Assembly (NCBI GenBank): GCA_964562455.1
Contig: CAZLTN010000013.1
Location: 1 to 64,000, forward strand
Length of the DNA stretch: 64,000 bases
Source: Ravibacter sp964562455
Lineage (GTDB): Bacteria > Bacteroidota > Bacteroidia > Cytophagales > Spirosomataceae
Reading direction: 5' to 3'
The notes under the pieces are model-generated. The model searched no databases. It was not told the origin of the DNA and was given only the letters and a program-made list of their open reading frames with translations. Numbering within the stretch: the first letter of the stretch is position 1; each line of letters opens with the position of its first letter. Both the position numbers and the translations under genes were made by a program. This document shows, in pieces, positions 8,993-17,785 of this stretch.

Positions 8993-9127
8993 GTTAAAGC
9001 CGGGATTTCTTTTTTTACTGCCGGAAGCTCAGGAACGATTCGTTTGCTTCCGGCAATAAAGGAATGTTGCCGGAATAACCTGCAAACAGAAGAAACTTTT
9101 TATCTGGAATCCGAAACGGAAAAATTT

Positions 9128-10117
9128 ATGAAGAAGCAATGCAGGCGAAATTTCCTCAGACAAGCTGCTGTTCTGGGCGTGGCTGCCGGCCTTCAACCTT
9201 ATGCTTCGCGGGCCTCTCCGGGCGTTTCGCCAGGAAAGAAGGTAGGGATAATCGGGCTTGATACTTCCCATAGCATCGCATTTACAAAAGCACTTAATGC
9301 GATAGAGGCCGATCCTGCGTACTTTGGTTATCGCGTCGTAGCTGCTTATCCCTATGGTAGCCGGACAATCGAAAGCAGTTATAAAAGGATCGCAGCCTAT
9401 ACGGCTCAGGTCAAGGAGCAGGGTGTGGAGATTGTAGACTCTATTCAGAGTTTGTTGAAAAAGGTTGATGTCGTGTTGCTGGAAACAAACGACGGGCATT
9501 TGCACTTGCAACAGGCGTTGGAAGTACTGAAAGCGGGCAAGAGGATGTTTATAGACAAGCCGGTCGCAGCCTCGCTTAAAGACGCTGTAGCTATCTATGA
9601 TGCCGCTGAATACCATCGCCTGCCGGTCTTTTCTTCATCGTCGCTACGCTTTCAGAAGTCGATTCAGGAGATAGACAAGAGCCTCGTAACAGGCGCAGAT
9701 ATGTTTAGTCCGGCAACCATTGAAAAATCTCATCCGGATTTATTCTGGTATGGTATACATGGTGTAGAAGCGCTTTATACGGTGATGGGAACGGGATGTG
9801 AAGAAGTGATACGAATTCATACGCCCGGAACCGATGTGATTACAGGGACCTGGAAAGATGGAAGATTAGGCGTGGTACGCGGACTTCGTGAGGGGAAGCT
9901 GTATTCCGGCGGTACCGTATATACCAAAGAGTGGAATTACCCGGTAGGACCTTTCGAAGGATACGAACCGTTGCTAAAGGAGATTGCCGAATATTTTGAA
10001 ACAGGTATACTTCCCGTCTCTCCGCAAGAGACAATCGAACTATTTGCCTTTATGGAAGCAGCCGATGAAAGTAAAAGGCAAGGTGGAAAGCCTGTGAGGC
10101 TTATAAGCGTAATGTAA
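9128..10117 (+). CDS. Tat-exported Gfo/Idh/MocA-family oxidoreductase (1)
   Basis: A 329-residue protein from ATG 9128; an upstream TTG frame is rejected because this start gives a proper Tat signal, RRNFLRQAAVLGVAAG. A Rossmann NAD(P)-binding start follows (KVGIIGLDTSHSIAFTKAL), then RMFIDKPVAASLKDA, equivalent to the EKP motif of the family, and a C-terminal sheet domain (HPDLFWYGIHGVEALYTVMG). Exported members of this family bind their nucleotide before Tat export and act on sugars or sugar derivatives in the periplasm. It begins 135 bp after susD and is followed 59 bp later by a second family member. The reaction here is unknown; a sugar dehydrogenase or keto-glycoside lyase role is inference. 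Confidence 0.85.
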   Translation: MKKQCRRNFLRQAAVLGVAAGLQPYASRASPGVSPGKKVGIIGLDTSHSIAFTKALNAIEADPAYFGYRVVAAYPYGSRTIESSYKRIAAYTAQVKEQGVEIVDSIQSLLKKVDVVLLETNDGHLHLQQALEVLKAGKRMFIDKPVAASLKDAVAIYDAAEYHRLPVFSSSSLRFQKSIQEIDKSLVTGADMFSPATIEKSHPDLFWYGIHGVEALYTVMGTGCEEVIRIHTPGTDVITGTWKDGRLGVVRGLREGKLYSGGTVYTKEWNYPVGPFEGYEPLLKEIAEYFETGILPVSPQETIELFAFMEAADESKRQGGKPVRLISVM

Positions 10118-10176
10118 AATGGTAAATCCACCTGCCAAAATTCACAATCCAACAGATTTACATCCTCTTTCACACA

Positions 10177-11544
10177 ATGAGAAATAAGAATGCTAGGGAA
10201 AATGGCGATTCCAGGAGAGATTTTATTAAAAAAGCCATTACCGGAGCTACGGTCGCGTCTTTCGGGGGGGTACTCTCCGGGTATTCCCCCAAAAGCTACA
10301 GGCGTATACCCGGAGCTAATGAAAAGGTAAGAGTGGCTGTAATGGGTGTAAACAGCCGTGGTTTTGCCCTGGCCAACAACTTCGCTGCCTTGTCCGGCTG
10401 CGAGGTGGGCACCGTTTGCGATGTGGATTCCCGTGCTATCGGAAAATGTGTTGACTCCGTAAGTAAAATACAAGCTGATAAGCCTGCAGTTCTTGGCGAT
10501 TTCCGGAAGGTACTTGAAGACAAACAGATCGATGCGCTGGTCGTTGCAGCTCCGGATCACTGGCATACACCTGCCGCTATTCTGGCCTCAAAAGCCGGAA
10601 AGCACGTTTACCTGGAAAAGCCCTGCAGCCACAATCCGCACGAAGGAGAGCTTGTCGTCGCAGCTTCTGAAAAGTACGGGAATATCATCCAGCTGGGAAC
10701 GCAACGCCGTTCGTGGCCCAATGTTATTCAGGCAATGCGTGAGTTGAAAGACGGGATCATTGGCAGGCCATATTTCGCAAAAGGATGGTATGCAAACAAT
10801 AGGGAGTCTATCGGGAAAGGTAAGGTTACTTCCGTGCCCGCTTGGCTTAACTTCGATTTGTGGCAAGGACCGGCTCCGCGCAGAGATTTCAGGGATAACC
10901 TCCTTCACTACAACTGGCATTGGTTTTGGCATTGGGGAACGGGCGAATCATTAAATAACGGCACGCATACCATTGACCTGATGCGCTGGGGGCTAGGCGT
11001 TGACTATCCCTTTCGCGTAACCTCGGGCGGTGGTAGATATCGCTACCAGGATGACTGGGAGACACCTGATACACAGGTGATAACCATGGAGTTCGCCAAT
11101 AATGCCGCCATCACCTGGGAAGGCAGGAGCTGTAACGGGCGGGGTGTGGAAGGAAGCAGCGGCGGGATCATTTTTTACGGTGATTCGGGAACCCTCCAGA
11201 TCGACGGCGCCAATTCATACAAGGTATTCGATCTGGATAATAAGCTGGTTAAATCAGCCGAAAATGGTTTTGCGGTAAAGCCCCTGGACAAAATGAGCCC
11301 TTCGCAGACACTGGATGCCATTCATCTTCAGAATTTCCTAGATGCTATTCGGAAAGGGACGCCTCTGAATGCGGGGATACTTGGCGGGCACCAGAGCACT
11401 CTGCTATGCCAGTTGGGAAATATCGCGCTACGGTGCGGAGGTGCGCTGGACATCAATCCCGTAAATGGTCATATTATAAACAATAAAGCCGCTTTGAAGC
11501 TATGGAAGCGGGAGTATCAGAAGGGTTGGGAACCTGAAGTATAG
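10177..11544 (+). CDS. Tat-exported Gfo/Idh/MocA-family oxidoreductase (2)
   Basis: A 455-residue protein with a Tat signal (SRRDFIKKAITGATVASFGG). The N-terminal Rossmann fold begins VRVAVMGVNSRGFALANNFA; the EKP motif is in HVYLEKPCSHNPHEG. The substrate domain contains HWFWHWGTGESLNNGTHTID, a His-rich signature common in exported Bacteroidota members, and WEGRSCNGRGVEGSSGG. It is longer than the first and third members and belongs to a different subgroup, so the three are not recent duplicates. It most likely works in the periplasm on sugars delivered by the SusCD system (inference). Gaps of 59 bp upstream and 72 bp downstream suggest one transcript. Confidence 0.88.
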   Translation: MRNKNARENGDSRRDFIKKAITGATVASFGGVLSGYSPKSYRRIPGANEKVRVAVMGVNSRGFALANNFAALSGCEVGTVCDVDSRAIGKCVDSVSKIQADKPAVLGDFRKVLEDKQIDALVVAAPDHWHTPAAILASKAGKHVYLEKPCSHNPHEGELVVAASEKYGNIIQLGTQRRSWPNVIQAMRELKDGIIGRPYFAKGWYANNRESIGKGKVTSVPAWLNFDLWQGPAPRRDFRDNLLHYNWHWFWHWGTGESLNNGTHTIDLMRWGLGVDYPFRVTSGGGRYRYQDDWETPDTQVITMEFANNAAITWEGRSCNGRGVEGSSGGIIFYGDSGTLQIDGANSYKVFDLDNKLVKSAENGFAVKPLDKMSPSQTLDAIHLQNFLDAIRKGTPLNAGILGGHQSTLLCQLGNIALRCGGALDINPVNGHIINNKAALKLWKREYQKGWEPEV

Positions 11545-11616
11545 CAGGGTCAGACGATGATATGCGGTAGTGTCACACGAAAGTATTTATAACGGAATCC
11601 GGTTTTAATTATCCGA

Positions 11617-12990
11617 ATGAGGAAAACTTTTCTGACCGCTTTAGGGCTTGTTCATTATTTGCTGATGCTCCCGGCGATTGATCGCGTGGGAGCGCAGCAC
11701 CGGTTAATGGTCGCCGATCCCGGACATTTTCACGCTGCGCTCGTCCAGAAAATGAGCCATCCCGGCATTGATCGGTCAGTATATGTGTATGCGGAAAAGG
11801 AGGCAGATCTGGCTGACTACCTGGCCAAAATTCAAGACTATAATAACCGGTCGGAAACACCTGCAAGCTGGAAGGAAGAAGTGTATACAGGGAGCGACTT
11901 CCTGGAAAAAATGCTGGCTGACAAGAGTGGAGATATCGTGGTGCTTGCCGGGAACAACAGGAAAAAGATCAGGTACATAGAAGAATCCGTCAGAGCAGGT
12001 TTGAATGTACTGGCAGATAAGCCTATGGTGATCGATGATAAGGGATTTGATGTTTTGAAGGAAGTATTTTCTATATCACAGAAGAAGGGAATAGTATTGT
12101 ACGATATCATGACGGCCCGATATAATATCGTCAATATTCTCCAGAGGGAACTGTCGCTGATACCGGCCATCTTCGGCGAATTGGAAAAAGGTACGCCCGA
12201 AAATCCTGCAGTAGTCAGCGAAAGCAAACATCACTTTTTTAAAAATGTATCCGGAAAGCCTCTGAAAAGACCCGACTGGTTTTTTGATGTAGAACAACAG
12301 GGGGCCGGTATTGTAGATGTGGGAACGCATTTGGTCGACCAGATTCAATGGAGTTGTTTTCCAAATGTGAAGCTAGATTATCAAAAGGATGTTATCCTGA
12401 TTTCTTCAAAAATCAGTGCAACGTCCCTCACTCTTGATCAATTCTATGCTGTAACCGGAAGTGCTGTTTTTCCGGCCTTTCCCGATACGGCGATTTCGGA
12501 TTCGCTGCTCCATGTCTATTCAAACGGCGTCATCAACTACAAGTTGAAAGGTATCCATGCCAGAGTAGGGGTGCATTGGGATTTTCAGGCTGCTGCGGGG
12601 GAGGGAGATACACACTATTCCAGGATGCGCGGATCTCGGGCAAATCTGGTGATCCGGCAGGGCGCGGCACAACAGTTTAAGCCGGTTCTCTCTATCGAAA
12701 CTCCCGAGGGGAAAACCATTAATGAGAAAGTACTCAGGAATCACTTTAGGGCTATCTCGGATCGTTATCCCGGAGTCGGCTTACAGAAAGATGGAAACGG
12801 CTGGATCGTCACTGTTCCTGCCAGTTATTATCACGATCATGAAGAAAGTTTTGCACGAGTGGTAAACCAATATCTGGGCTTTTTGAAGGATGGCACCCTG
12901 CCCGACTGGGAAGTACCCAATATGATTGCTAAATATTATACGCTAACTCAGGCTTTGAAGAATGCATTGAAGGAAAAGCCGGGCTACTGA
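11617..12990 (+). CDS. Exported Gfo/Idh/MocA-like protein with putative oxidoreductase C-terminal domain (3)
   Basis: A 457-residue protein with a Sec-type signal peptide (FLTALGLVHYLLMLPAIDRVGA). The N-terminal half resembles a Rossmann domain but its glycine motif is replaced by RLMVADPGHFHAALVQK; the EKP equivalent is LNVLADKPMVIDDKG. The C-terminal half (about 200-450) matches the Bacteroidota putative oxidoreductase C-terminal domain, with KRPDWFFDVEQQGAGIVDVG and HYSRMRGSRANLVI. The missing GxGxxG raises doubt that it binds NAD(P) in the usual way; it may be a lyase or hydrolase. Same strand and spacing as the two preceding oxidoreductases. Confidence 0.8.
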   Translation: MRKTFLTALGLVHYLLMLPAIDRVGAQHRLMVADPGHFHAALVQKMSHPGIDRSVYVYAEKEADLADYLAKIQDYNNRSETPASWKEEVYTGSDFLEKMLADKSGDIVVLAGNNRKKIRYIEESVRAGLNVLADKPMVIDDKGFDVLKEVFSISQKKGIVLYDIMTARYNIVNILQRELSLIPAIFGELEKGTPENPAVVSESKHHFFKNVSGKPLKRPDWFFDVEQQGAGIVDVGTHLVDQIQWSCFPNVKLDYQKDVILISSKISATSLTLDQFYAVTGSAVFPAFPDTAISDSLLHVYSNGVINYKLKGIHARVGVHWDFQAAAGEGDTHYSRMRGSRANLVIRQGAAQQFKPVLSIETPEGKTINEKVLRNHFRAISDRYPGVGLQKDGNGWIVTVPASYYHDHEESFARVVNQYLGFLKDGTLPDWEVPNMIAKYYTLTQALKNALKEKPGY

Positions 12991-13099
12991 AAAAGGACAC
13001 AGGCAATAAACTGAGGTAAACCGGGAAGTATTGAACGGCTTCGTTTCCGCAGGTACATTGCATTACAAAACCAGTCATTGACCTATCAGAAACTTCAAA

Positions 13100-13996
13100 A
13101 TGATGAGAACTTTTTACTGGGGAACAGCTCTTCTCCTGACAGCACTCGTAGGGTACTCCCGGAGCGAGCCTACGGAGGACCAGAAAATTAAAGTATTGGT
13201 AATAGGAGCACATCCTGACGATTGCGATCTGGGCGCGGGGGGGCTGGCAGCTCATTATGTAGCGCTTGGACATAAGGTGAAATTTGTTGCGCTTACTACC
13301 GGCGACAAAGGGCACCAGGAACAGGGGGGCGGACCGCTTGCCAAAAGACGCATACTGGAGTCGGAAGAGGCCGGCAGACGGCTCGGGGTCACCTATGAGG
13401 TGCTTGACAATCATTCCGGGGAGTTGATGCCGACGTTGGAAAACCGGATGAAAGTAATCCGGATGATACGCGAATGGGATGCTGACGTTGTGATTTCGCA
13501 TCGCTCCAACGACTATCATCCCGATCATCGGAGTACTGCCATGTTGGTACAGGATGCTGCATATTTGGTGATAATACCCGGCATGCTGCCCGGTATCCCA
13601 GCTCTCGGGAAAAATCCCGTTTTTTTGTATATTAGAGATCGATTCCAGAGGCCGAATCCGCACAGACCTGACATTGCGGTCGAGATTGCATCTGTTTTTC
13701 CTAAAAAACTGGCAGCTTTGGACGCTCATGTTTCTCAGTTTTATGAATGGTTGCCCTGGACCGGTGGTAACCTTGAGCAAATTCCAAAAGATCCGGACGA
13801 AAGAAAGAATTGGCTTAAAAACTGGGTTGCTCTTCGTTATGTTGTAACAGATGAAATCAGGCAGTCGCTGATCAGATGGTATGGGCCGGAAAAGGCCTCT
13901 GCTATCCAAACGGTCGAAACATTTGAAATTACGGAATATGGAAGTCAGCCGGGAGAACCTGAAATCAGAAGGTTGTTTCCAATGCTGAGAAAATGA
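13100..13996 (+). CDS. Exported PIG-L-family (LmbE-like) deacetylase
   Basis: A 298-residue protein with a signal peptide (TFYWGTALLLTALVGYSRS) and the zinc site of the PIG-L fold: AHPDD at residues 37-41 and HPDH at 140-143 (ligands His38, Asp41, His143). The family removes N-acetyl groups from GlcNAc-type substrates. Export argues against the cytoplasmic bacillithiol step (BshB) even though bshA is in this window. It lies 109 bp after the third oxidoreductase in the same direction. Periplasmic deacetylation of an imported amino-sugar derivative is a reasonable inference; PIG-L proteins in nutrient loci often have no tested substrate. Confidence 0.87.
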   Translation: MMRTFYWGTALLLTALVGYSRSEPTEDQKIKVLVIGAHPDDCDLGAGGLAAHYVALGHKVKFVALTTGDKGHQEQGGGPLAKRRILESEEAGRRLGVTYEVLDNHSGELMPTLENRMKVIRMIREWDADVVISHRSNDYHPDHRSTAMLVQDAAYLVIIPGMLPGIPALGKNPVFLYIRDRFQRPNPHRPDIAVEIASVFPKKLAALDAHVSQFYEWLPWTGGNLEQIPKDPDERKNWLKNWVALRYVVTDEIRQSLIRWYGPEKASAIQTVETFEITEYGSQPGEPEIRRLFPMLRK

Positions 13997-14234
13997 AACG
14001 ACCATCGGCCGTCAGTGATCAGGAGCCAGCTTTTCAACTGTCTGATGAATAATGATGGCCCCACTCCGACATACCGGCCGCGTATCTGACTGCCGGCAGT
14101 TGGAGTGTGATAATTCTAAACCAATAGAACCCCATAGAGCAGTTCCGATTGCACCGGAAAATAGATAATTTTATTAATTGAAACCCAGACTCATTTAAGA
14201 GATAGATGGAAAAATTGAAATCATACTCTGTTTT

Positions 14235-16178
14235 ATGAATGATTCATTGTCCGAAGCTTTTTCCCGGCGTTTTCTGGAATCGATCGTACAGTTAACGTCG
14301 ATTGCAGCTGTTGGCGGCGGTGAATCTGTTCTGGTTAATTTGTCGTCCAGAAATTTTGAGTCAAACGAACTCGAACATACGGTTTGTGAATTGGACACGC
14401 AATCTGGGCGAATCCGGTGGGCCCTTTCCGGAACGTTAACGGCGATTTTTTGGGATGGAGAAAGGGTTCTTCTCGAGCGTAACGGGCAAATTTTTCTTCA
14501 TAACAGTAGTAGGCGGTTAACAGAGCATCTTTTTGATCTGGACGTTGGGCATTATTTCACGGGGCATTTGTCAGACTATGGCGTGGCGCTTTCCCCCGAC
14601 GAAAAAAAAGTAGCATTTCTCAAGGAATCAGCAGCAACTGCTTCCTCCTCCGGTACGAATGTTTTAGCAGTCGAAAACCTTCTGTTTAAAACGAAAGGCG
14701 GAAGAAACCGGCCTGGATTTTGGAACGGGAAATACAATCAACTCTGGATATTTGATTTAGAGACGCGTTCCCAATATCCGCTCACGTGGATCGACCGGGA
14801 AGTTCATTCATTTTCGTGGTCGCCCGACAGTGCCTCGCTCTGCTTTATCAGTAATCTCACAGAGGTCCCTGATTGCAACCATCGGAATTCTCTTTGTCTG
14901 GTGGACTGCCGGACCCTTTCGATATCTGTTTTACCAACGGGAGAGGGGAGTTGTTACCAGCCGGTTTGGTCGCCGTCGGGGGATTCAATTGCCTATCTGT
15001 ACACGCAAAGCAAATACACCTCGAAAGACAGCAGTATGGAAGACACCGGATTGTGTCTGATCCGTCCTGACGGTATGGGTGGAGTCGTACGGGTAGGAGA
15101 GGAGATAGATCGGAAAATAGAATGCGTCAAGTGGTCCCGAACGGGGGCTGAACTCTATTTCTTAGCGGGAGATCATGGTAAAACGACTGTGTTTAAATCC
15201 GATCGGGAAGGGAGCCTGGACGTTGTTTTGCAGGAAAGCCGGATCATTAAAGATTTTGCTGTCGTCAATGATGGAAAAGATATTTTGTTTATTTCATCAG
15301 ATCCTGATACACCCGAGGAGGTGTCGAGGTATTGTATCACATCGGGCCGGGTTGAAAGCCTTTCAAACTTCAACCGGTCGGCTTCCAGGGAATTTGCTTC
15401 GAGCATATGCGAGGAACTTCTTTTTACAGGAAGTGATGGGCTTAAGCTTCAGGGGTGGATACTATTTCCCGCGCATTGGGATAAAGAAAGGCCCTATCCT
15501 CTTGCATTGGTTATTCATGGCGGACCGCACAATATGTTCGGCTATGAATACAATGAAAAGATCAAGTTTCTTTCATTGAATGGTTTTGCGGTTTTGTTCA
15601 TGAACCCCAGGGGGAGTCATGGTTACGGACAACAGTTCACGTCGGGAACCCGGCGCGATTGGGGAGGAGGGGATTATCGCGATCTGATGGACGGAGTTCG
15701 GAATGTTCTCGCCCGATACCCGTGGATTGATGAAGAAAAGCGGGTGATTTACGGCCAGAGTTACGGTGGTTACATGACCAACTGGATAATTACACAAACG
15801 CCCGCTTTTAAATGTGCCGTTTCAGACGGTGGCATCAGTAACCTGATCAGTTTTTCCGGGCAGTCATTGTACCATTTGCTAACGGAAGCCGAATTCGGAA
15901 AGCCTTGGCAGAATTTCGACCTTCTTTGGGAGAGGTCTCCACTGAAGTACAGCAAACGCGTAAGCACTCCGGTACTTTTTCTGCATGGCGAAACGGACAA
16001 TGAAGTTCCGGTCGGACAAGCGGAAGAAATGTACACACTACTTTATAAATTGGGAGTGAAAACCAGGATGGTAAGATTTCTTGACGAAGGACATGGCTGG
16101 CGTCCGGATCTGAAACCGCGTAATCAATTGAAGGTCCTGACCGAAATGCTAAACTGGTTTTGCGATAACCTGAAATAA
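14235..16178 (+). CDS. S9-family (prolyl oligopeptidase/acylaminoacyl peptidase-like) serine hydrolase
   Basis: A 647-residue enzyme. The N-terminal part (about 20-400) is a beta-propeller with WD-like repeats such as FSWSPDSASLCFISN and PVWSPSGDSIAYLY. The C-terminal alpha/beta hydrolase carries the nucleophile in GQSYGGYMTNW (about Ser509), Asp in GETDNEVP (about Asp588) and His in DEGHGW (about His620), so the triad is complete. No clear signal peptide is visible, so it may be cytoplasmic. It could cleave short or modified peptides or esters. It is separated from the deacetylase by 238 non-coding bp, suggesting its own promoter, and is followed after 13 bp by a transporter gene. Confidence 0.88.
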   Translation: MNDSLSEAFSRRFLESIVQLTSIAAVGGGESVLVNLSSRNFESNELEHTVCELDTQSGRIRWALSGTLTAIFWDGERVLLERNGQIFLHNSSRRLTEHLFDLDVGHYFTGHLSDYGVALSPDEKKVAFLKESAATASSSGTNVLAVENLLFKTKGGRNRPGFWNGKYNQLWIFDLETRSQYPLTWIDREVHSFSWSPDSASLCFISNLTEVPDCNHRNSLCLVDCRTLSISVLPTGEGSCYQPVWSPSGDSIAYLYTQSKYTSKDSSMEDTGLCLIRPDGMGGVVRVGEEIDRKIECVKWSRTGAELYFLAGDHGKTTVFKSDREGSLDVVLQESRIIKDFAVVNDGKDILFISSDPDTPEEVSRYCITSGRVESLSNFNRSASREFASSICEELLFTGSDGLKLQGWILFPAHWDKERPYPLALVIHGGPHNMFGYEYNEKIKFLSLNGFAVLFMNPRGSHGYGQQFTSGTRRDWGGGDYRDLMDGVRNVLARYPWIDEEKRVIYGQSYGGYMTNWIITQTPAFKCAVSDGGISNLISFSGQSLYHLLTEAEFGKPWQNFDLLWERSPLKYSKRVSTPVLFLHGETDNEVPVGQAEEMYTLLYKLGVKTRMVRFLDEGHGWRPDLKPRNQLKVLTEMLNWFCDNLK

Positions 16179-16191
16179 AACGTCTGCCCCT

Positions 16192-17085
16192 ATGCCCCAC
16201 ATGCGAAGCTGGATACTCTATTGCGTTCTTCATATTCTGTTTATTGGAGTTTGGGGAGCATTAATTGAAATTCCCGAAAAAAAAGGCTTTCCTCCGACGT
16301 TGGGATATATCGTTTGGGCTGTTGGTATGGTGCCGGTGGCACTAGCCGCCCTCAGACTGAACGGAATGAAGTTGAATAAATCAAAAAAGGCAATTGTATT
16401 CGGGATGGCGTTAGGTTTACTGGGGGCAGGAGGACAGATGATGTTGTTTTTTGTGTTGAAGGTACTACCCGCCTACCTCGTTTTTCCCGTGCTTTCGCTA
16501 ACGCCCATGGTGACGATTTTCCTGGCCGTGATCTTTCTTCGGGAAAAGTCCGGGGTGATGGGTTGGGTAGGTATCTCCCTGGCCGTCTTGTCAATTGTAA
16601 TACTTTCTTACCAATCTTCCGAAGATATAGGTAGTACCTCCTTCACAAAGCTTGTTCTTGTTGCTCTTATCCCAATGGCCGCATGGGGGGGGCAGGGGTT
16701 TTTAATGCGTTCTGCCAATGCATTCTGCGATGCTGAAAATATATTTTTCTACATGGCGGTATCGGCAATTTTGTTCATTCCCGTTGCACTGTCTCTGACA
16801 GATTTCAATGTACCGATTAATTGGAGCAGTGGGGTTTCTGCGTTTTTTATCCAGCTTCTTAATGCTATTGGAGCACTTTGTCTGGTGTATAGTTTTCGGT
16901 TCGGAAAGGCAATTCTCGTAGCTCCTTTGACGACCGCGCTATCGCCGGTATTGACAGTTAGTCTTTCATTATTGATATACAATACTTTCCCGGATTTCCG
17001 TACACTGGCTGGAATATCGCTGGCTTTGATTGCCGCTCTGGTAATTAGCATTTCGGAAAATAAAAATATACAAAGCAATTCCTGA
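16192..17085 (+). CDS. DMT-superfamily (EamA-like) transporter
   Basis: A 297-residue inner-membrane protein with about ten hydrophobic segments in two EamA-like halves (for example YCVLHILFIGVWGALIEIP at the start, ILVAPLTTALSPVLTVSLSL and LAGISLALIAALVISI near the end). DMT carriers move metabolites such as amino acids or sugar derivatives. It starts 13 bp after the S9 peptidase stop, so the two are probably co-transcribed and the carrier may move the peptidase substrate or product (inference). It is the last intact gene before the right end of the island. Confidence 0.85.
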   Translation: MPHMRSWILYCVLHILFIGVWGALIEIPEKKGFPPTLGYIVWAVGMVPVALAALRLNGMKLNKSKKAIVFGMALGLLGAGGQMMLFFVLKVLPAYLVFPVLSLTPMVTIFLAVIFLREKSGVMGWVGISLAVLSIVILSYQSSEDIGSTSFTKLVLVALIPMAAWGGQGFLMRSANAFCDAENIFFYMAVSAILFIPVALSLTDFNVPINWSSGVSAFFIQLLNAIGALCLVYSFRFGKAILVAPLTTALSPVLTVSLSLLIYNTFPDFRTLAGISLALIAALVISISENKNIQSNS

Positions 17086-17126
17086 CAGAAAACACGATGG
17101 AATGAGTGTGCTGTCGAGATGAAAGT

Positions 17127-17560
17127 TCATTCTCTAAATAATCCATAATATCTCCCCATCCAGTAAGCAAATAGAAAATAGGTACCGGTTTCTTCGGTTT
17201 CGCCCCTGCGACCGGAATCCAGCCGCTTGGGATTGGTATTCCAGCGGGAGACACTGCTTTCGGAGGTACGGATCGGGTGTAAAGCCTGGGGCCTTCCCGA
17301 TCGGTCAACGAGCGGGTCTTTGATAATATCCCACCGGTGGCTGTTTTCCATGCTCCAGTCGACCAGGTCGAGGGGGTAATGCCGGAGCTCTTCCCTGGCC
17401 GTTTCCAGGCCGCAGTCTTTTTGAAGCAGGCTGCTTGCAATGACGTTCCAGACAGGCATCCGGTCATTCTGCACGGCTCTCCAGCTTCGTTCGAGGCTTT
17501 TCACGTAAAGATCATAGTCCGGGCTGTTGCCGGCATACTGTAATAAGCCGTAATAGGGGT
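17127..17560 (-). pseudogene. 3' fragment of a propeller/hairpin lipoprotein gene
   Basis: About 145 codons reading from YPYYGLLQYAGNSPD to YWMGRYYGLFRE and a stop. The DNA is, by eye, around 90% identical to 20818-21237, the 3' end of the intact 716-residue lipoprotein gene 3 kb away. It has no 5' half and no start of its own. At its upstream edge (about 17555-17565) the homology stops abruptly and integrase-derived DNA begins; the two also differ in reading frame. It is a dead fragment, and its antisense frames are equally open only because the parent is. Confidence 0.85.
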
Positions 17561-17614
17561 ATCCTTTTTTGCACTGGCTTCTTTCAGGTTGAAGCTCACA
17601 TTTATCTTTGCCAT
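17550..17614 (-). pseudogene. Remnant 5' end of a tyrosine-type integrase
   Basis: Reading leftwards from ATG 17614 the frame gives MAKINVSFNLKEASAKKDTP, the characteristic N terminus of Bacteroidota tyrosine recombinases (start of the arm-binding domain). After about 20 codons it runs into the lipoprotein fragment and stops soon after. The catalytic R-H-R-Y domain is absent. Position and direction, 172 bp inside the right att repeat and reading into the island, are those expected of the element's own integrase. The rest of the gene was evidently deleted. Identification rests on recognising this N terminus by eye. Confidence 0.7.
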
Positions 17615-17656
17615 GTCTTATGGGTATCATAATCTGCAAGACAAAGTTAAAAAAAA

Positions 17657-17680
17657 GGTGTCGGTTTGGGTGTCGGTTTT
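17657..17680. repeat. Tandem GGTGTCGGTTT pair near attR
   Basis: GGTGTCGGTTT at 17657-17667 is repeated with a 12-bp period at 17669-17679. Short direct repeats between an integrase start and the att core are candidate arm-type integrase sites. Confidence 0.4.
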
Positions 17681-17785
17681 TATGAATTATTTTGAACGTA
17701 GTCGAACTGGCTTGAACTTATTTGCTTGTATAAGTCTCTGAAATGGTGTTTATTGCTGTTTTTTCTGATTCGATAAAATTCAATT

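Noticed and set aside
13100..13996. BshB bacillithiol deacetylase, because bshA is in the window
   Set aside because: It carries a signal peptide and sits in a nutrient-use locus 45 kb away; BshB works in the cytoplasm.
17045..17467. Open frame on the minus strand inside the fragment, similar to one at 20636-21172
   Set aside because: Both are out-of-frame shadows of the same duplicated lipoprotein 3' end.
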